Source: Branchiostoma belcheri (taxonomy: Eukaryota > Chordata > Leptocardii > Amphioxiformes > Branchiostomatidae). Taken from it: a stretch of DNA of 64,000 nucleotides. Below, piece after piece: positions 20,801-35,700 of the stretch (within the stretch, counting starts at the first letter, position 1; the number at the start of each line of letters is the position of its first letter). The notes below the pieces were generated by a model. The model saw only the letters and a program-made list of their open reading frames with translations. It did no database searches and had not been told where the DNA came from. The DNA is taken from assembly GCF_001625305.1 (NCBI RefSeq), contig NW_017804442.1:3902-67901 (forward strand), in the 5' to 3' direction. Both the position numbers and the translations under genes were made by a program.

Positions 20801-23697
20801 TGGACATGCACCTGTGGATCGAAAACAGGTAACATTTGACTTTGTTTGGATCCACAATTGACTTCAATTATCATAGACTGCATTTACCATCATTGGTAAC
20901 TAAATTTGTATGAAATGTAGCTCAAAGTTATGGAGAATTATCGAAAATTTTTCATTGTTTGTGGAGTCAATCTGTGACTTGAAGGATGAAGCAAAAGTAT
21001 TAACGTAAGTTGTTATTAAGTACTACCGCCTTCAAGTCATCCTAATTTGAGATTTAATGCATCAAAATTTGCTTAATCCTGTCCTTCATTAGTAGAGACA
21101 ATGCATGAATTTGGAGAGACCATTTTGACCTCCAATGCGACCTTCCTGTCAGTCTGTGGTTACATCACTGACTCTACTATTGCTCAAAATTCCGGAAACA
21201 CAAGCAAACAAACAAACAGACAAACACACCGAAAACAAAACCGCCGTACACGAATTTCAAAGTAAAACATTTTTCAGTTTTACATCCGGGTCCTTACCAT
21301 GTTGACCTTGCCGTCCTTCTCCACAGCAGACGAGATGGCGAAGGTGACCACTGCGCATGCGGCGAGGGAGAAGTAGGTGTTGATGACGGCCCGGTGCTGG
21401 TCGTCTCCGGGAGCCAGGGCGGCGTTAAAGCTGGGCCAGAACAGCCACAGGAACACGGTACCTGGGGGAATTCAGAAGAAAAATGGTCTCGTAAGTCAGA
21501 ATCATCATCATTATCTATCACATTGTCTGGTTGATCGTTGGGGCACCACAGATTTCACTGTCAACCACCTTTCTCCAACCTACTCTGTTATCTGCAATCT
21601 GCAGGGTCTCAGACTGAGCCCTGTCCATCTCTGATTCTACATCGCACTGGGCCAGGTCGGCCACATGATCTGGGGAGAAGTAGGTGTTGATGACGGCTCG
21701 GTGCTGGTCGTCTCCGGGAGCTAAGGCGGCGTTAAAACTGGGCCAGAACAGCCACAGGAACACCGTACCTGGGAGAATGTATAATATATATTACTTTCAA
21801 TTGACTTAGACTTCATACTTCCTCGATAAGTAAGGCCATGTTGATTTGATTATATGGATGACATCCTCCGGGAGCCCCAAAACTGATGCGCGCGTGCGAA
21901 TAAAAAAAAGTTGTTTTCATTATGAAATCTACGTGGTCATGAGGGTTGAACAAATGGGACAGAATATGGTTTGGCGAATAATCTAATCTTCAAGTTCATT
22001 TCCTTACAATTTCGTCTTTTTCCGTTTGATTTTGGCATTCTACGACATTGGTATAGTTTTTACTTATTTTTTTGTAACTTACGGTATATTTTGCTCATTT
22101 TGCAACTGTTTTGTACGATTTACAGTATGGTTGAAAACTTCTTTTTTTTTGGAAACGGCCGAAAATTCATGCGCGCGCGGATGTCATCCATATAATCAAA
22201 TTAACATGGCCTAACTGGTTGGGCCAAGGCTGCGTTCACATGTGCCAGAGAAGACAGAGGAAAGCATTAGAGATGGTGGTTGTAGCCTGGGTACTAGACA
22301 GTTTCCAGGGCCAGTATACAGGCTAGCTTCTCGGCTCCAGAGCCAGCATGTGGAAATTTTACCACAGACATCCCTACAAGACCCTATGTCTTGGCCCTTT
22401 GAACAGTCTGACATCCAGACTATTAAAGTTTTGGAATAAGAATCCAGTGGTTCTGGTTTAAATCCATCGTGTTGTGCCACTAGGAAAGGCAACTTCACAC
22501 ATATTCTCTCACTCGACTCAGGTGAAAATGAGTGATTTGGGACATCCTCTCGCAACAACGTTTTCACTTTACTACTTTGAAATCTTCCCCAGTTGACACC
22601 CCAACAGCTTGAACCCATCACCGTGGATCGTGTTTTCCGTCCAACATCGATCCTGACGTCATCTGTCACAGAAAAGTACACCAGGTCTCCTAGACTAGTG
22701 TAACCGGTTACGCCCCCTTTGACCACTTAGCGACCAGAGTTTTCATACACAAAGAACGATTTTGTGATGTTTTCTGTGCTTGAATTTTTTTTAATCATAC
22801 TTTTACATGGTACATTGTATTTCAACTCTAGAGAGGGTCACACAAACACGATTTTGGTCTTGTGGAAAAGGACCCCAAAGTTTAAACGTGGGAGGACGAC
22901 ATGTTGCGACTGACATGTCCTGAAGACTAGGACAGCTCGGCGCGACATGTTGTTATAGAACACTCCTACTACGCACGCCAGGCATGCAGTGTTAACTCAT
23001 ACTGCGGTCTGTTTTGTTGTGAATAGCGTCTGTACTAGCTGACATCTAGCCTCTACCAGGCTTCGGGAAGGGGCTGGAAAGAGTAGAAATTGGCCGGGAG
23101 CGGCAAACTGTTCACTTAGCCCAGACCAACTCCCCTGGCATATCATCTGTGTATTTGGCCAATTTCTACTCTTTCAAGTGACCTGGTAGAGGCTAGCTGA
23201 CATCACATAGTCGGGGAAAAAAGACCGCTCCACGTTCTCTCTATCCGCTGTGGCTTTGAAGAAGATGAAGATAAAAACAACATGGTTTCCTTCCAAAAAG
23301 AAGGTAAGCATAAGAAAAGTTACCTATCATGGCGAAGATGTCGGAGTGGTAGACGGATCCCTCCTTGCTGTGTCCATGCATGTCCTCCCGGTACAGGACC
23401 CGGGCCAGCGCCAGTCCGAAGTACGCTCCGAACGTGTGCACGAACATGGAGCCACCAACATCCACGGCCTGTGGGTGGACAAATGTTTGTTAGACCTTCC
23501 AACATGTAGCCTGAGTGGCAAAGTGGACTCCTTTAGTAGACCAATCTATTTCTACTCTTTCCAGCCGCCATTGAAGCCTGTTATAGAGGATGCACCAGCA
23601 GTTTCTAGGACTTATCTTCATATTTATGACTTTTTGTGGTATGTAGTTACTGGTAGGTAATTTTCCCCACCTCTCTGTATGGGCTCACAAGCAAATT

Positions 23698-23739
<42 letters not shown>

Positions 23740-26700
23740 GCACACACACACACACACACACACACAGAGAAACATACATGATTGTATACATAACAGGAAA
23801 GTAATAAAACTCGAGTCTGGCCAAAGATTACACCCATAGTAGAAATCTAGGAGGTTTCAGGAAGATGCTCTTAGATTATAGGAAATGTTTCTATTTTACA
23901 TATTCAACAATACAACTAATTTCTCTTCATCTTAAAGGCTATCAAGTATCAACAAAGTTTTTGAGAAGTTAACGGGGCTATTTTCTCCTAACCTTGAAGA
24001 AGGTGAGTCCGACCCACTCGTTGATGCTGAAGAAGATAATCTCGACGAAGGCCATGATGATGAGCTGGATGTGGCTGACTTTCCCCAGGACCGCGCCCAT
24101 GGAGATCAGCACGGTGGCCGCCGCGAAGTCTGACGTTAACAGGCTACGGAAGACAACAAGAAAACATCATATACTAGTAGTCTTCATCACTATCTCTAGT
24201 ATTCTCTATCATTTCCATTGTCCTTAGTACTAAAGGAAAAAATATCATATCACCATGTAATCATGTTTATTATACTAATCTTCGCAGAAGGAAAACGAAT
24301 TGTTTATGCTATGTTTCCTCTTCTTCTCCATACATATTAGGTTAATGACCTGAACCAGACGTCTGTCGCCATGGTAACGGGTGCTGTAGCAGACACCTTG
24401 CGGTGTTGGGTTACATTATGTAGCAAGTTGCGGGGTAGGATTGGAGGGGATTCCTGAATGTGATTCAGTAGGGAAAAGCAGTAGTTATACCATGTGAAAC
24501 ATTATTCTTTTGCTTTGCAAATGTTACTTTTCTAGTTAACATGTTCTTGCCCACATACAGTTTATACAGTTTATTATTCAATCAACAAAATCATACAAAA
24601 GCAGGGAATGCTGCATGCATCCCTGAATTGCGTAACTGATTTTTACAATAAGTTAAAAAAGCAAGACAGGACAGGTACACAGAAAAACACACTATATACA
24701 AATATGTACAAACACCATTCACTCTGCTATATGCAAGCAAATAGCAGGCATAGGTTTTCAGATACATGTATCAGCCATTGTCACTGGCATTGAAGAGTCT
24801 TACTGCGCAGTCTTACTGGGCTAAATGTACTAATAGTTATACTATTACATCAAGTACTTACGTGGTGATGCTGACCACAATCTTGCCGTGGTGCAGATGC
24901 AGGAACCCGCTCATGAGCGTGGCCCACTGAAGCACGAAGGCGGCCACCAGGAAGTTGAACCCCACACTGCCGAAGCCGTACTTCTTCAGGAAAGTCATGA
25001 GGAAGCCGAAACCGATGAACATCATCACGTGGACATCCTGGAACACTGGGAGGAGAGAGTGGGGAATTATCGTCCAATATTTCACCACTTGGTTTTTCTT
25101 CAATATCATTACTTTCGCCAGAAGGCAGAAAGTTATGTTTTTGGTACCGTTTGTGAGTGTGTGGGGTGGGTGTATGGGTGTGTGTGGTGGGGGGGGGGGG
25201 ATTATTATGTAGAAGTTTGCAGAATTAAAAGATATTGTTTTGTTGTCTTTCTGCTTCAAACAAGTAAGATCAATGACTTGGACCAAACGGCTGTCACCAT
25301 GGTAACTGGTGCTGTAGCAGACACCCTTTTGTGGTGTTGGGTTACATTATGTAGTAGGACAAGGTTGAAAGTGTGTGTGTCTGTGTGCGTGTGTGTGTGT
25401 GTGTATGTATGTGTATTTGATTGTGTTTTAGCCAGAATAAACAGAACAGTAATTTGTTAGGCTTTGACCACCTGAAGGTAAATGTCATTTATTTTCTTTG
25501 CACTATTATAACAATTTTAGAAGAAAAGTGGTGAAGAAAACAATGTTTGATGAGTATTACATTTCCTTTGTTTACCACTTATCACAGTAAGCTAGACTAA
25601 GTGCCCCATCAAAATAGCTGTCTCATTTTGACACCCTGTGTTCCCCCGTAGACCCCTGAATGTCATCTGAAAGTGATGACATCTGTTTCGATGGCAGGTT
25701 GTCAACACATGAGGATTTGAGGGCAAGCTTCACCACCAAAAACAGCACGGTTCAAGAATGTTCAGCCAAGCGTGCCAAGACGGAGTTAGCCAAGGTGAGA
25801 TCGCTTCCTCCTTTAAGACTACAGCTTGGCTCTAACACTTGCACCTTGGCGACCTCTGCGCTCCTCGTCTCTGGAACATGTCTCTGTCTCCCGCTGTTCT
25901 TCCTCGCGAGCGAAAAGTTGTCCCGGATTCCACAGTTCTTCCTGTTGCACGCGAAGTGGCAGTTTATTACTGGGGAACTGCCCTTTGTCGTAAGTCAGAT
26001 TTTAGACATTCGCCAGGAAGGGTTTGCTTTCGTTTAATAACACTGAAAAGCTACCTCTGTATTAGTATAGCCGGTATAACCGCCCTTTGGTGTAACACAC
26101 CAGCTTCGCAGGCACGAGGCGCGGCGGCAGCTGGCTATATCACACCGAACGACATGTTACACTCAGTCTTTGCACATTTCATTGCAGGAGTTGTGTAAAG
26201 CTACGACCCCATTCTGAAAGCCCGATGTCCATGACCCTTAAATTAAGTCTGCGAAAATTATGACAAAACCCCATACAATGAAAGTTCATCACGTATGCAT
26301 CACAGATTAGTAATCTAGACTCTACCAGGCTTCGGAAGAAGTAGAAATTGCCCAGATAGATACCATGCCAGGCGAGTTTCTACACTTTCCAGTCACACTT
26401 CTGAAGCCTGGTAGAGCTAGGTTAGATTACTTCTAAGCTAAGATACAACGGCGATGAACTTTCATTGGCCAAAACCCCCATACAATGAAAGTTCATGACG
26501 TATGCATCACATAAGTAATCTAGACTCCACCAGGCTACAGAAGACGTAGAAATTGCCCAGATAGACAGATAACATGCCAGGGGAGTTTCTACACTTTCCA
26601 GCCGCTTCTGAAGCCTGGAAGAGGCTAGATTACCTCTGAGCTATTAAAGATACATCGGCGATGAACTTTCATTGGCTAAGAAGTAATCTAGACTCTACCA

Positions 26701-29700
26701 GGCTTCAGAAGAAGTAGAAACTGCCCAAATAAACAGATACCATGCCAGGGGAGTTTCTACACTTTCCAGTCGCTTCTGAAGCCTGGAAGAGGCTGGAATA
26801 CTTCTAAACTAAGATACAACGGCGATGAACTTTCATTGGCTAAGAAGTAATCTAGACTCTACCAGGCTTCAGAAGAAGTAGAAATTGCCCAAATAGACAG
26901 ATAACATGCCAGGGGAGTTTCTACACTTTCTAGCCGCTTCTGAAGCCTGGTAGAGGCTATCCAGCAGCTTCTGAAGCCTGGTAGAGGCTATAGATTACTT
27001 CTGAGCTAAGATACAACGGCGTCGATCAACTTTCATTGGCCAAGGACGCCCCAGGGGATAGGATTACACCTTGCTATCTTGTTATCGCCGGGAGAGCTGA
27101 GGCGTGTTTTGTTCGATGAGTTGTTTTTCACGCCTTTAGCCTAGTGAAGTATAACGAGCCCCGCCTGGTCCATTACGCGTACCGGCCGGGCTGTCAGCTG
27201 TCCCGGGTAATTACCATCACACGACAGAACGGTGTCAGCGGACTGGAAAGATAATAACAGGATGGGCAGACTGACACTCTCAAAGTTGGTGAACTTTCTG
27301 TGACCCTTACGAAGAGCGGAATAGCCTTGTAAACAGCGATTACGGTTCGATAGAAGTGTTCCGGGTTCCAAATGTTCCATCGAATGATTCGAACGCGATT
27401 CGAGCGCGCCGCTTTCGAAAATTCGAACACCGGATTCGAACGTTCTAATATTGGTGTTGTTGCAATTTTTATCCTTTGTGGACACCAAATTTCGTCACAT
27501 TTTGCATTGACAGCCACCAGACGTAATTAATAATATTAGGCGACTGGACGAAGCAAGTGGAGTGGAAAGATAAAAAGATCTAATTTGAGTTGATTTATTA
27601 TACTAGTAATTTATGTCCTGTCCTGGCTGTATGAAATGATACACATACATTCAGGACTGCCTAACTAGCTAGAGGCTATTTTTAAGGGCTAGCCCTGAAA
27701 ACTGATAAAAAGATAAGAGCAAAGACTGACACTTGCAAACTTTGTGAACTTTTCGTGACACTTTCAGAAAAAGATGTGAACTTTTTGTGACCCTCGGCCT
27801 TGGGGAGGGGAGTAACCTGGTAAATACTAGTAAGCTGCCAGCGTAACCATGGTTACAGACTGGCAGTGGTACATTGCCCTACTTTGCCAATTATGTGCTG
27901 TGTTTTGAGACCACTTGCGTGTCCCGGCGGTTGCCTAAAAACAAGCTGGAAACAGTGTGGGTAGAATCTGATACCAGCACAGGTGGTTGTAGGTTGACCT
28001 TTGGCTTCCACATTTTTTCTCTCCTTTCTCGACTATTAAAGATGACAGGGCGATTGTCGGAAGAAATAAGTAGCCTCTATCAGGCCAAATAACTCATAGC
28101 AGTACGCAGGGAGCGGCAAAGTGTTCTATTAGCGCGGACTAACTCCTTTGGCACATCATCTGTCTTTTGCCAAGTATTTGGTCAATTTCTACTCTTTCCA
28201 GCCGCTTCCCGAAGCCTGGCAGAGGCCATGAAATCAGTACTGTTTGCAACTTGGCATCTTTCTATGCAATTCATAATCTAAGCAAATGTACAACTGCGTA
28301 TTTTGATCTTCCTCAGTTAAGTATGAAGACTAGGTGTTGTAATGGTAGTAGAGAACCAAAGCCTCCTGAGAAGTACGCTTACGTTGCTTTGTTGTTTGTG
28401 TACGTGATCTAAGATGCTAATAACAGGTGTGCCACTCCTTATGACACATGAGATCTGGAGCTGATTCTTGGAACCAATTACATTGGCTAATGGACCTCTA
28501 TACGCTTTCGCCTCGGGAGGATTTCCTTGCCTAGTGACAATTCTCTACAGGCTGGCTTTGGAGTGTTTCAACACCAGTATTTTGGCAACCAATTCTTTTA
28601 GCCTGTCTTTCTGATTATTGCCATTGGAGTTTAAATAGCCGGCCATAGAGAAGTCAATATATGGATGGCTAATTTGGCCTGCTACATTCCTTTTAGGCCG
28701 ATTTCTACAATATATTCAGCCTGCAAAGGAGCCTGGTAGAGACTTGTCGTGCGCTGTGGGGGAGGCTTGGTGGGCAAGCGCCGTAGAGATCGGGGAGCCA
28801 CGATGGTCTGTTTACAAGGCTACTTGGAGTTATTGGTCAGAGTTATTGGTGGCTTCCCGCATGGTATGTAATACTGGACACGGAGATTACCGAAGTTTCC
28901 GTGTAAAATCCACACGGATTACTGACTGCACACCTGGGCCAGAGTCGTAAACAACTTTTCAAGTGGTTTGGAGTCAGGTGGGGCTGGTTCGTTTCACGAT
29001 AGCCAGGGTACCAGACTGTTTCCAGGGCCTACACAGGCCAGCTCCTCGGCTCAAGAGCCTTCAATGAGGTTTTTCAAGGTCTAAAAAGCAGTGGGGTGGT
29101 GGTAATATTTGCTTTGGGGAGCTGGGAATTTGGTCTGTATAGGCTCTGGAAACAGCCTGGCATCATGGCATCCAGTGTGGCAAAAATGGTTTCTTAGCTT
29201 TTCTGCTGAGATCGCCACAGCACGGGGACCAACATAAAACATGCCTGAATGCCAGCCTTCTTTCGTAGTGTTTTGAATACTAGTATCTACAAGATAATTT
29301 ACAGATTCTGCATCTTCAATGTTTCCGCTAGAACAGCCTTATAAGGTCAGGTCTTACACACCTGCAGTTTTTGTAAAGATCAACATACTGTTGGCGGTCT
29401 ACAAATACCTCTTTAATCCCAAACACTTAAAGATGACCTTAAAGTTCATCAAGGTAAGAAAGAGGTACATAGTTTGAGATTAACTTTGCATGAATGGGCT
29501 TTACCAATACAGATGTCCCTTTCATGGCATCATGTCGATTCATTGCTTCATTGTTTAATTAAGTCGAGCTGGATTAGTGCAGGCACACACACGAAGGCTT
29601 GTCCAAATAGCTTTTTTGTCAATTTGTAAAGAACAGCACAGTTCACTGAAAATATTACCAACGCATTGTATATATGTATTCATATATACGTACGTTATAT

Positions 29701-32700
29701 ACCGGTGACAAATGGACTAGCATTGGGTAGCTTGTATCACTTGGAAAATGGCCAAAATTTTGAGCAAAACAACGCGCTGTATTGTCATTCCGTTAGCCTC
29801 CACCAGGCCTACCTAAGGGGTTATGGAGAGTAGAAGTTGGCAGCCCGCTCAAATATGTTGAAAAGCGGAAATAAATTACAACCACACCAAGATCTTTTCC
29901 AATTTTGGTGCAAAATATTACTTGATGACAGTTCTCGCCTTGGTTTGTAGGTTTCCGATAAAATGAACAAGTGATTGAATTTTTGGTCAATTATTGTCTT
30001 AACGTGACTAAGTCACATTTAATGAAATCATCCTTGACTTAATCCACTTAGTTCATCCTTCTGATGATTCATTTGTGACGTAGTGAAGCTTACCTGACCT
30101 GGTAGAAATAATAGGAAGAGTTAAAACACAGTAGCTTTGTTATTGTGCAGTGCCCCGCCTCTGTGTTTTGCACCGTACGCAACTGAGCAAAATAACTACC
30201 ATCATCCACTCCGTAATATTATCCTCTTAGCAAGGTATGACTGCTTCATGTGATCCCCTTACTCGTACCTCAAGAGTTTTGCTTTCATGAAAAGAAGAAT
30301 AGCTAGTCTGTTGAGAAGTAATGGTAGTCTCGACCAGTCTAACTACAAACACTATCGCTCTCTTTTTAACTACAGTATAACTACACAGTATAACTACACA
30401 CACACACACACACACACTCTCTCTCTCTCTCTCTCCCTCACCCTCTCCCTCTCTCTCTCTCTCTCTCTCAGTATAACTACACACTACCACTAACCAAATA
30501 GGGAGGGGAGTTTGTATAATGCTCCTGACAGTACGATGTTATTTATTGCTGTTCTGTAGAGTCTGTACACATAGGTGAGTACAGGTGACTCCAGGGGCGG
30601 TTTTTCCGCTTTTCTGACCTCACCTCACAGCGGGATGCGGGCTGGAGATGGGGCATGACGTCATGACTGGTAGGGGTGGAAACCTGCTGCGATGATGTTA
30701 TTGGGGTTACTGCAGTTTACTGTGCGTGCGCGAGAGTTGGTTTGGTGTGGTTTGTGCTGGTTTAGGTCGGTTTTATCCAGATATCGTGTGACTTGATGTG
30801 TTACGCAGCGAAAGGGGGGTCATCCGGCTATACAGATACAGAAGGCTTGGTCTCTTTCGTCTTTAATCGGGCAGTCGTACAGTTTTGATGCCGCAGAAAT
30901 GTTCAAGCAGGTTGTAACAGACCAATCGACGACAAGGATCTAAGAGTAAGACAATGTACTAGTATTCTCTATTTGAATTTGAGCAGGGCACACACACGAC
31001 TACCCCCCCCCCCCCCGAATGTCCTCAGTTTGTGGTCGTAAGACAATCGTAAGACGTGCGTGACCATGACTTTATTGATAGAATATTGATATGTGTCTTA
31101 GATCAAACTAATGCACCCGTTTATACTTCGACATTCTGCGATTTCGTCGTGAAAAATATCGTACGTGCATCGTACGATGCTTGTGACCTTGAATTTAAGG
31201 GCGTGTCCCGTCTTCTCTCTGACTCAGCTGACACGACCCACTTGTTGGCTGCCTTCTTCCGACAGTCTCCAGTCTTACTAACGCCGTGTTTCTAATAACA
31301 ACGATAAGGTGTAACACAAGTCTGTCCGAAGTCGCCAGTGGGGTGATGTACGGTATGGCAAGAATGTGTCAACTTTCCTTCGTACTGTTTCTAGAAAATC
31401 AATCTCAATTTCAAGGCCATAGCTAGAACATATAGCCTGAAATGCTTAATTTGTGAAGTGAGACAATCACACACCAAGACAGCTGGTAGCAACACCATCA
31501 TTTTTAACGCTTTGTATCACATGTTTCGTCCTCAAACGGGACTGGTTTCATCTGTCGTTGTATGGGTCTGGCATCCAGGCTATGTGCTTTTTAGGAAACA
31601 ATTTCCAATTTCGTGACCATCGCTAGTCTAAAATAATGCATTTGTGAAAAAGTGAGGGAATCCTATACCGACAAAGCTGCAGATTCAACAAAAGAAACTA
31701 CTGTATGTCAAGGACATTTTTCTAGCGCGACAGATGAAAACAACCGAGAGTAATGAAGACCGGGGGACACCTTGTCGCTGCAAGATGTTTACCCTTCGTT
31801 TTGCTTGGCCACCGTTAGCCCGATAACCATCTCAGAAAAACGCGTCGAATTCCTTCCCCGGGTTTGTCGACAACCGACTTCCAAAGCGACGCGAACCAGC
31901 CGGAGTTGGGAACATGTCAGGGTCACTGTGAGGTCACGGAAGAGAGCGGGTGAAGAATTGGCCGGAGAGGTCCTGAGATTGTCCAGGGACATGAGGGATG
32001 GCCTCAAGGATGATAACAAACAAGAACATGTCTCCTTGTTGATTAAAGCGAAGACTAATTGCTCTCTGAGAGCTTGTACAGACACCTGTACAGGACATAC
32101 TCTGTCGCGTTGGCTAGTTTGTAGGTGTTGTGTTTAGCAGAAACGGGATGCTTGCAGTGAGGAATGAGCAACGAGAGAAAATCAACAGGTGTGTCATGTA
32201 GCCTGGGTGCTAGACTTTTTCAAAGGCCTGCACAGGCCAGCTCCTCGGCTCCAGGGCCTACACAGGCCAGCTCCTCGGCTCCAGGGCCTACACAGGCCAG
32301 CTCCTCAGCTCCAGGGCCTACACAGGCCAGCCCCTCGGCTCCAGGGCCACACAGGCCAGCTCCTCGGCTCCAGGGCCTACACAGGCCAGCTCCTCGGCTC
32401 CAGGGCCTACACAGGCCAGCCCCTCGGCTCCAGGGCCTACACAGGCCAGCTCCTCGGCTCCAGGGCCTACACAGGCCAGCTCCTCGGCTCCAGGGCCTAC
32501 ACAGGCCAGCTCCTCGGCTCCAGGGCCTACACAGGCCAGCTCCTCGGCTCCAGGGCCTACACAGCCTGGCCAGTTCCTCGGCTCCAAGGCTCACACAGGC
32601 GAGCTCCTCAGCTCCAGGACCTACACAGGCCGGCTCCTCGGCTCCAGGGCCTACACAGGCCAGCTCCTCGACTCCAGGGCCTACACAGGCCAGCTCCTGG

Positions 32701-35700
32701 GTTCCAGGGCCTACACAGGCTAGCTCGCTCTAGGGCCTACACAGGACAGCTCCTCGGCTCCAGGGCCTACCTAGGCTAGCTCCTCGGCTCCAGGGCCTAT
32801 ATGGGGCATGGGTCCTATACATAGCTACACAAGCTAGCTCCAAGGCTCAGGGCCTACACAGGCGAGCTCCTCGGCTCCAGGACCTACACAGGCCAGCTCC
32901 TCGGCTCCAGGGCCTACACAGGCCAGCTCCTCGGCTCCAGGGCCTACACAGGGTCTGGGTTCCAGGCTACGTGTATCTCTACACAGCATTACGTTCTATT
33001 CTTCACAAAAAGAGTGAAAATTCGCTCCACGAGTGAAAGACGGTGTGTTTTTACTTCGTTATCACGGAGCTACGGCAAAGTTTGAGGTTGCCGCCATTCG
33101 AAGGTCGCAGGCCATTATAAAACGAACAAAGTCCATTACCGGTAGTAAACAAACAAAGTTTGTCACCAGCGCACTTTGCAAATTTGTAATTGTAAACCAG
33201 TTACTGTCAAGTGGGCGGCACCAGGCCATTATAATTAATTGTTTTTTTTGTCTCAAACGAATCCACGTACTGAATAGGTACAAATCGTTGTGCCCTGTGT
33301 TAAAAACAACATTGTAAATATCAGAGAGAAGCCGGCTTGTCTTGACATCTTTACGGGTTGAGAAGTGACCCGAATACAAGGGGTTGGCAACGTATCCATT
33401 CACCGGGTCGCATCTGGCAATTATAACCTAATGATGCATTCACAATCCGATACAACGAGTCTTTTCGAAGGTGTGAAACGATTGACATTTGTCTACATGA
33501 CATGAACACACACATATGGAGTTTCCAACTCACGCATTTACGCAAAGTCGTCAAAGAAGAAAAATTAGTTTCTGGTGATCAGGTGTTAAAAGGATAACTA
33601 ATGTACCTCTGAAAAGTGATAAAAAGGATATACGAAGGACAGAAACACGCCAATGGTCATAACGCCAGAGGGTATGTGTGAAAGTAAAATTGGAGCGTAC
33701 GTGAGCACACACATATTATGGACCCAAAACTAGAACCCAATCCCCTGTTCTTTAACCAGGCATAGAGAAGTTTGTGGATCGAAGTTTTACAAAAAAGACT
33801 CGCCCTTAAGGTTGATGTGCTCATTGCTGGGACACTTCTTGTCGAAGGACGTGCCCTACTTTGCAAGTTTTGACTGTGATTAGAGTTTTCTCAAACTTTG
33901 GTGGCGAGAGTATATGTACCTCATAGACAGAATATTCTGTAAAATGTGTCTTAGTTCACGCAAGGATATCTGTATCTTTGTTGGTGGTCGCTCCGTATTA
34001 ATGATTATCAAAACAATCGTTACCAGAACGACCTTAAGGGATCGACCACTAACAATGTCGGGGATGGTACAGTAGATCGGTGACATTTTTTTCGCATTTT
34101 TTTGTAGAAGTCCGCAAACTTTTTTTCAATTCAAAAAATCAAAATTTATATTTTTCTATTCCAACTTTCAATACGTTTGACCAAATTAATGGTGCACCTT
34201 GAATCTTTTTCATCCCTTTCTCTCACCCCCACCCCTCACCATCGTACATGGTTCGCCCCTAACACATACTAAGTAATTATAAGTGGCGTATGCTGGGCTT
34301 GTAGGGGGCGTGGCAGGGGTGTGAGGGGGCACAGGGCGTCTACTCTCATCTAGGCAGAGGTTTAGGCCTCGGATTATTGTGGACGTGTTTTTAAGCGTTT
34401 TATCGGGCTTGCTTTTTGTACTGGTATCTTGTTTTTTCACCAGCCAAAGTTAAGGTGGCATATTGGAAACTGCCCTGCCAATGATACTGTCTCGTAGCCT
34501 TGGTACCAGACTGTTTCCAGGGGATACACACGAGTTGGCTCGGCTCGAGCGAGGGCCAACATGCCTCCAAAGAAATTATACCACGGCCCCCCTCAGTTAT
34601 GCCCTGATCCAAAAGTATACCACAGACCCGTCCTGATCCTGGACCTAGTCCGTGCTATGAGTCTGGCACCCAGGCTACCAGTCTTGCCAATTTGATAGTC
34701 TCTAACAGACTACGCTGGCTATGTTTCCAGGGGAGTTCAGCCGCCTTGGGGTTTGACACAGGCCGTGGAGAGAAAGAAACAACCTTCCGCGGCCGGACTC
34801 CACTGGCCAATTTTACTCTCCTTTTTGCCGAATTCTACGATCCGTATTGCCGTAGAAAGGCCTGGTGGAGGCTACCAATTTGATAATACTGTGTCTCAGT
34901 TGCAGCCACCAAAAGATCTGCTTGCAGATCTTAGTTAAGACTTACTCGTTGACTTGTTAGTTCTTGAACTGTGTCATTTTTTTCGGTTTGTGTCATGTAT
35001 CCTTTTGTGAAATGCATTAATATTTTTTAAATAACATTAAACGGTATGCCGAAACAAAATAACTCTCATTGTATGCAGACAAAGTATCTCTCTGATCTCA
35101 GTTTCAACAATCAATCAAACCACGTGAAAAAAAAAAACTTACTGGGGTAGTATGCCCGGAGCACGTTGTTGTCGGCGTCGGCGCCTCCCGGCTGGTCCGG
35201 AGTGAGGCTGTTCTGCTTCGCGGTGGCGTTCGCCTCGTCATCGTACACCACCAGGATCCCGAACAACACGATAAACACAACCTGGGGGAGGGAAAAGAAA
35301 GAGAAGATACGGAGGAAAAGTTACCCAGAGTAAACAGCGGTGAAGGAATATCCCGTGAAAACTCACACACATGTACAGTGTGGGAGAGGCAAATATAGTC
35401 CAAGGTACACAAGCAACAGGCACGCGTGTGATGCTGGGCAAACAAACTGGATCCGACTGCTTAGGACGCTTACCACAAAAACAACTTCTTAGCCCAGCCC
35501 CCTTCGCACTTAGCATGAAAAGTACAGCACCGAGAGCGAAACGTACGGGCCTTTTTCGAGGTCGCGAATTCGAAGAAGGAAAATTGTTGTTCTACTACCG
35601 AGTGAGGAAAGTTCAGACGTTGGTCGGTATTTTTTTCGAGGCCGACTAGCCGAATTTTCAACCAGCTGGTAGAAAATTTTCCCTTCCGTAATAACATTTT

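Noticed and set aside
23624-23824. A short Cys/Val-rich secreted-type protein
   Set aside because: CA microsatellite translation in an Rh intron.
25839-26198. 119-codon plus-strand frame as a retrotransposon remnant
   Set aside because: No reverse transcriptase, endonuclease or zinc-finger motif could be seen; left unassigned.
32164-32779. Frames of 189 and 196 codons with ten-residue repeats
   Set aside because: 30-bp minisatellite; all frames are open because the unit is a multiple of three, and the array lies between transposon ends.
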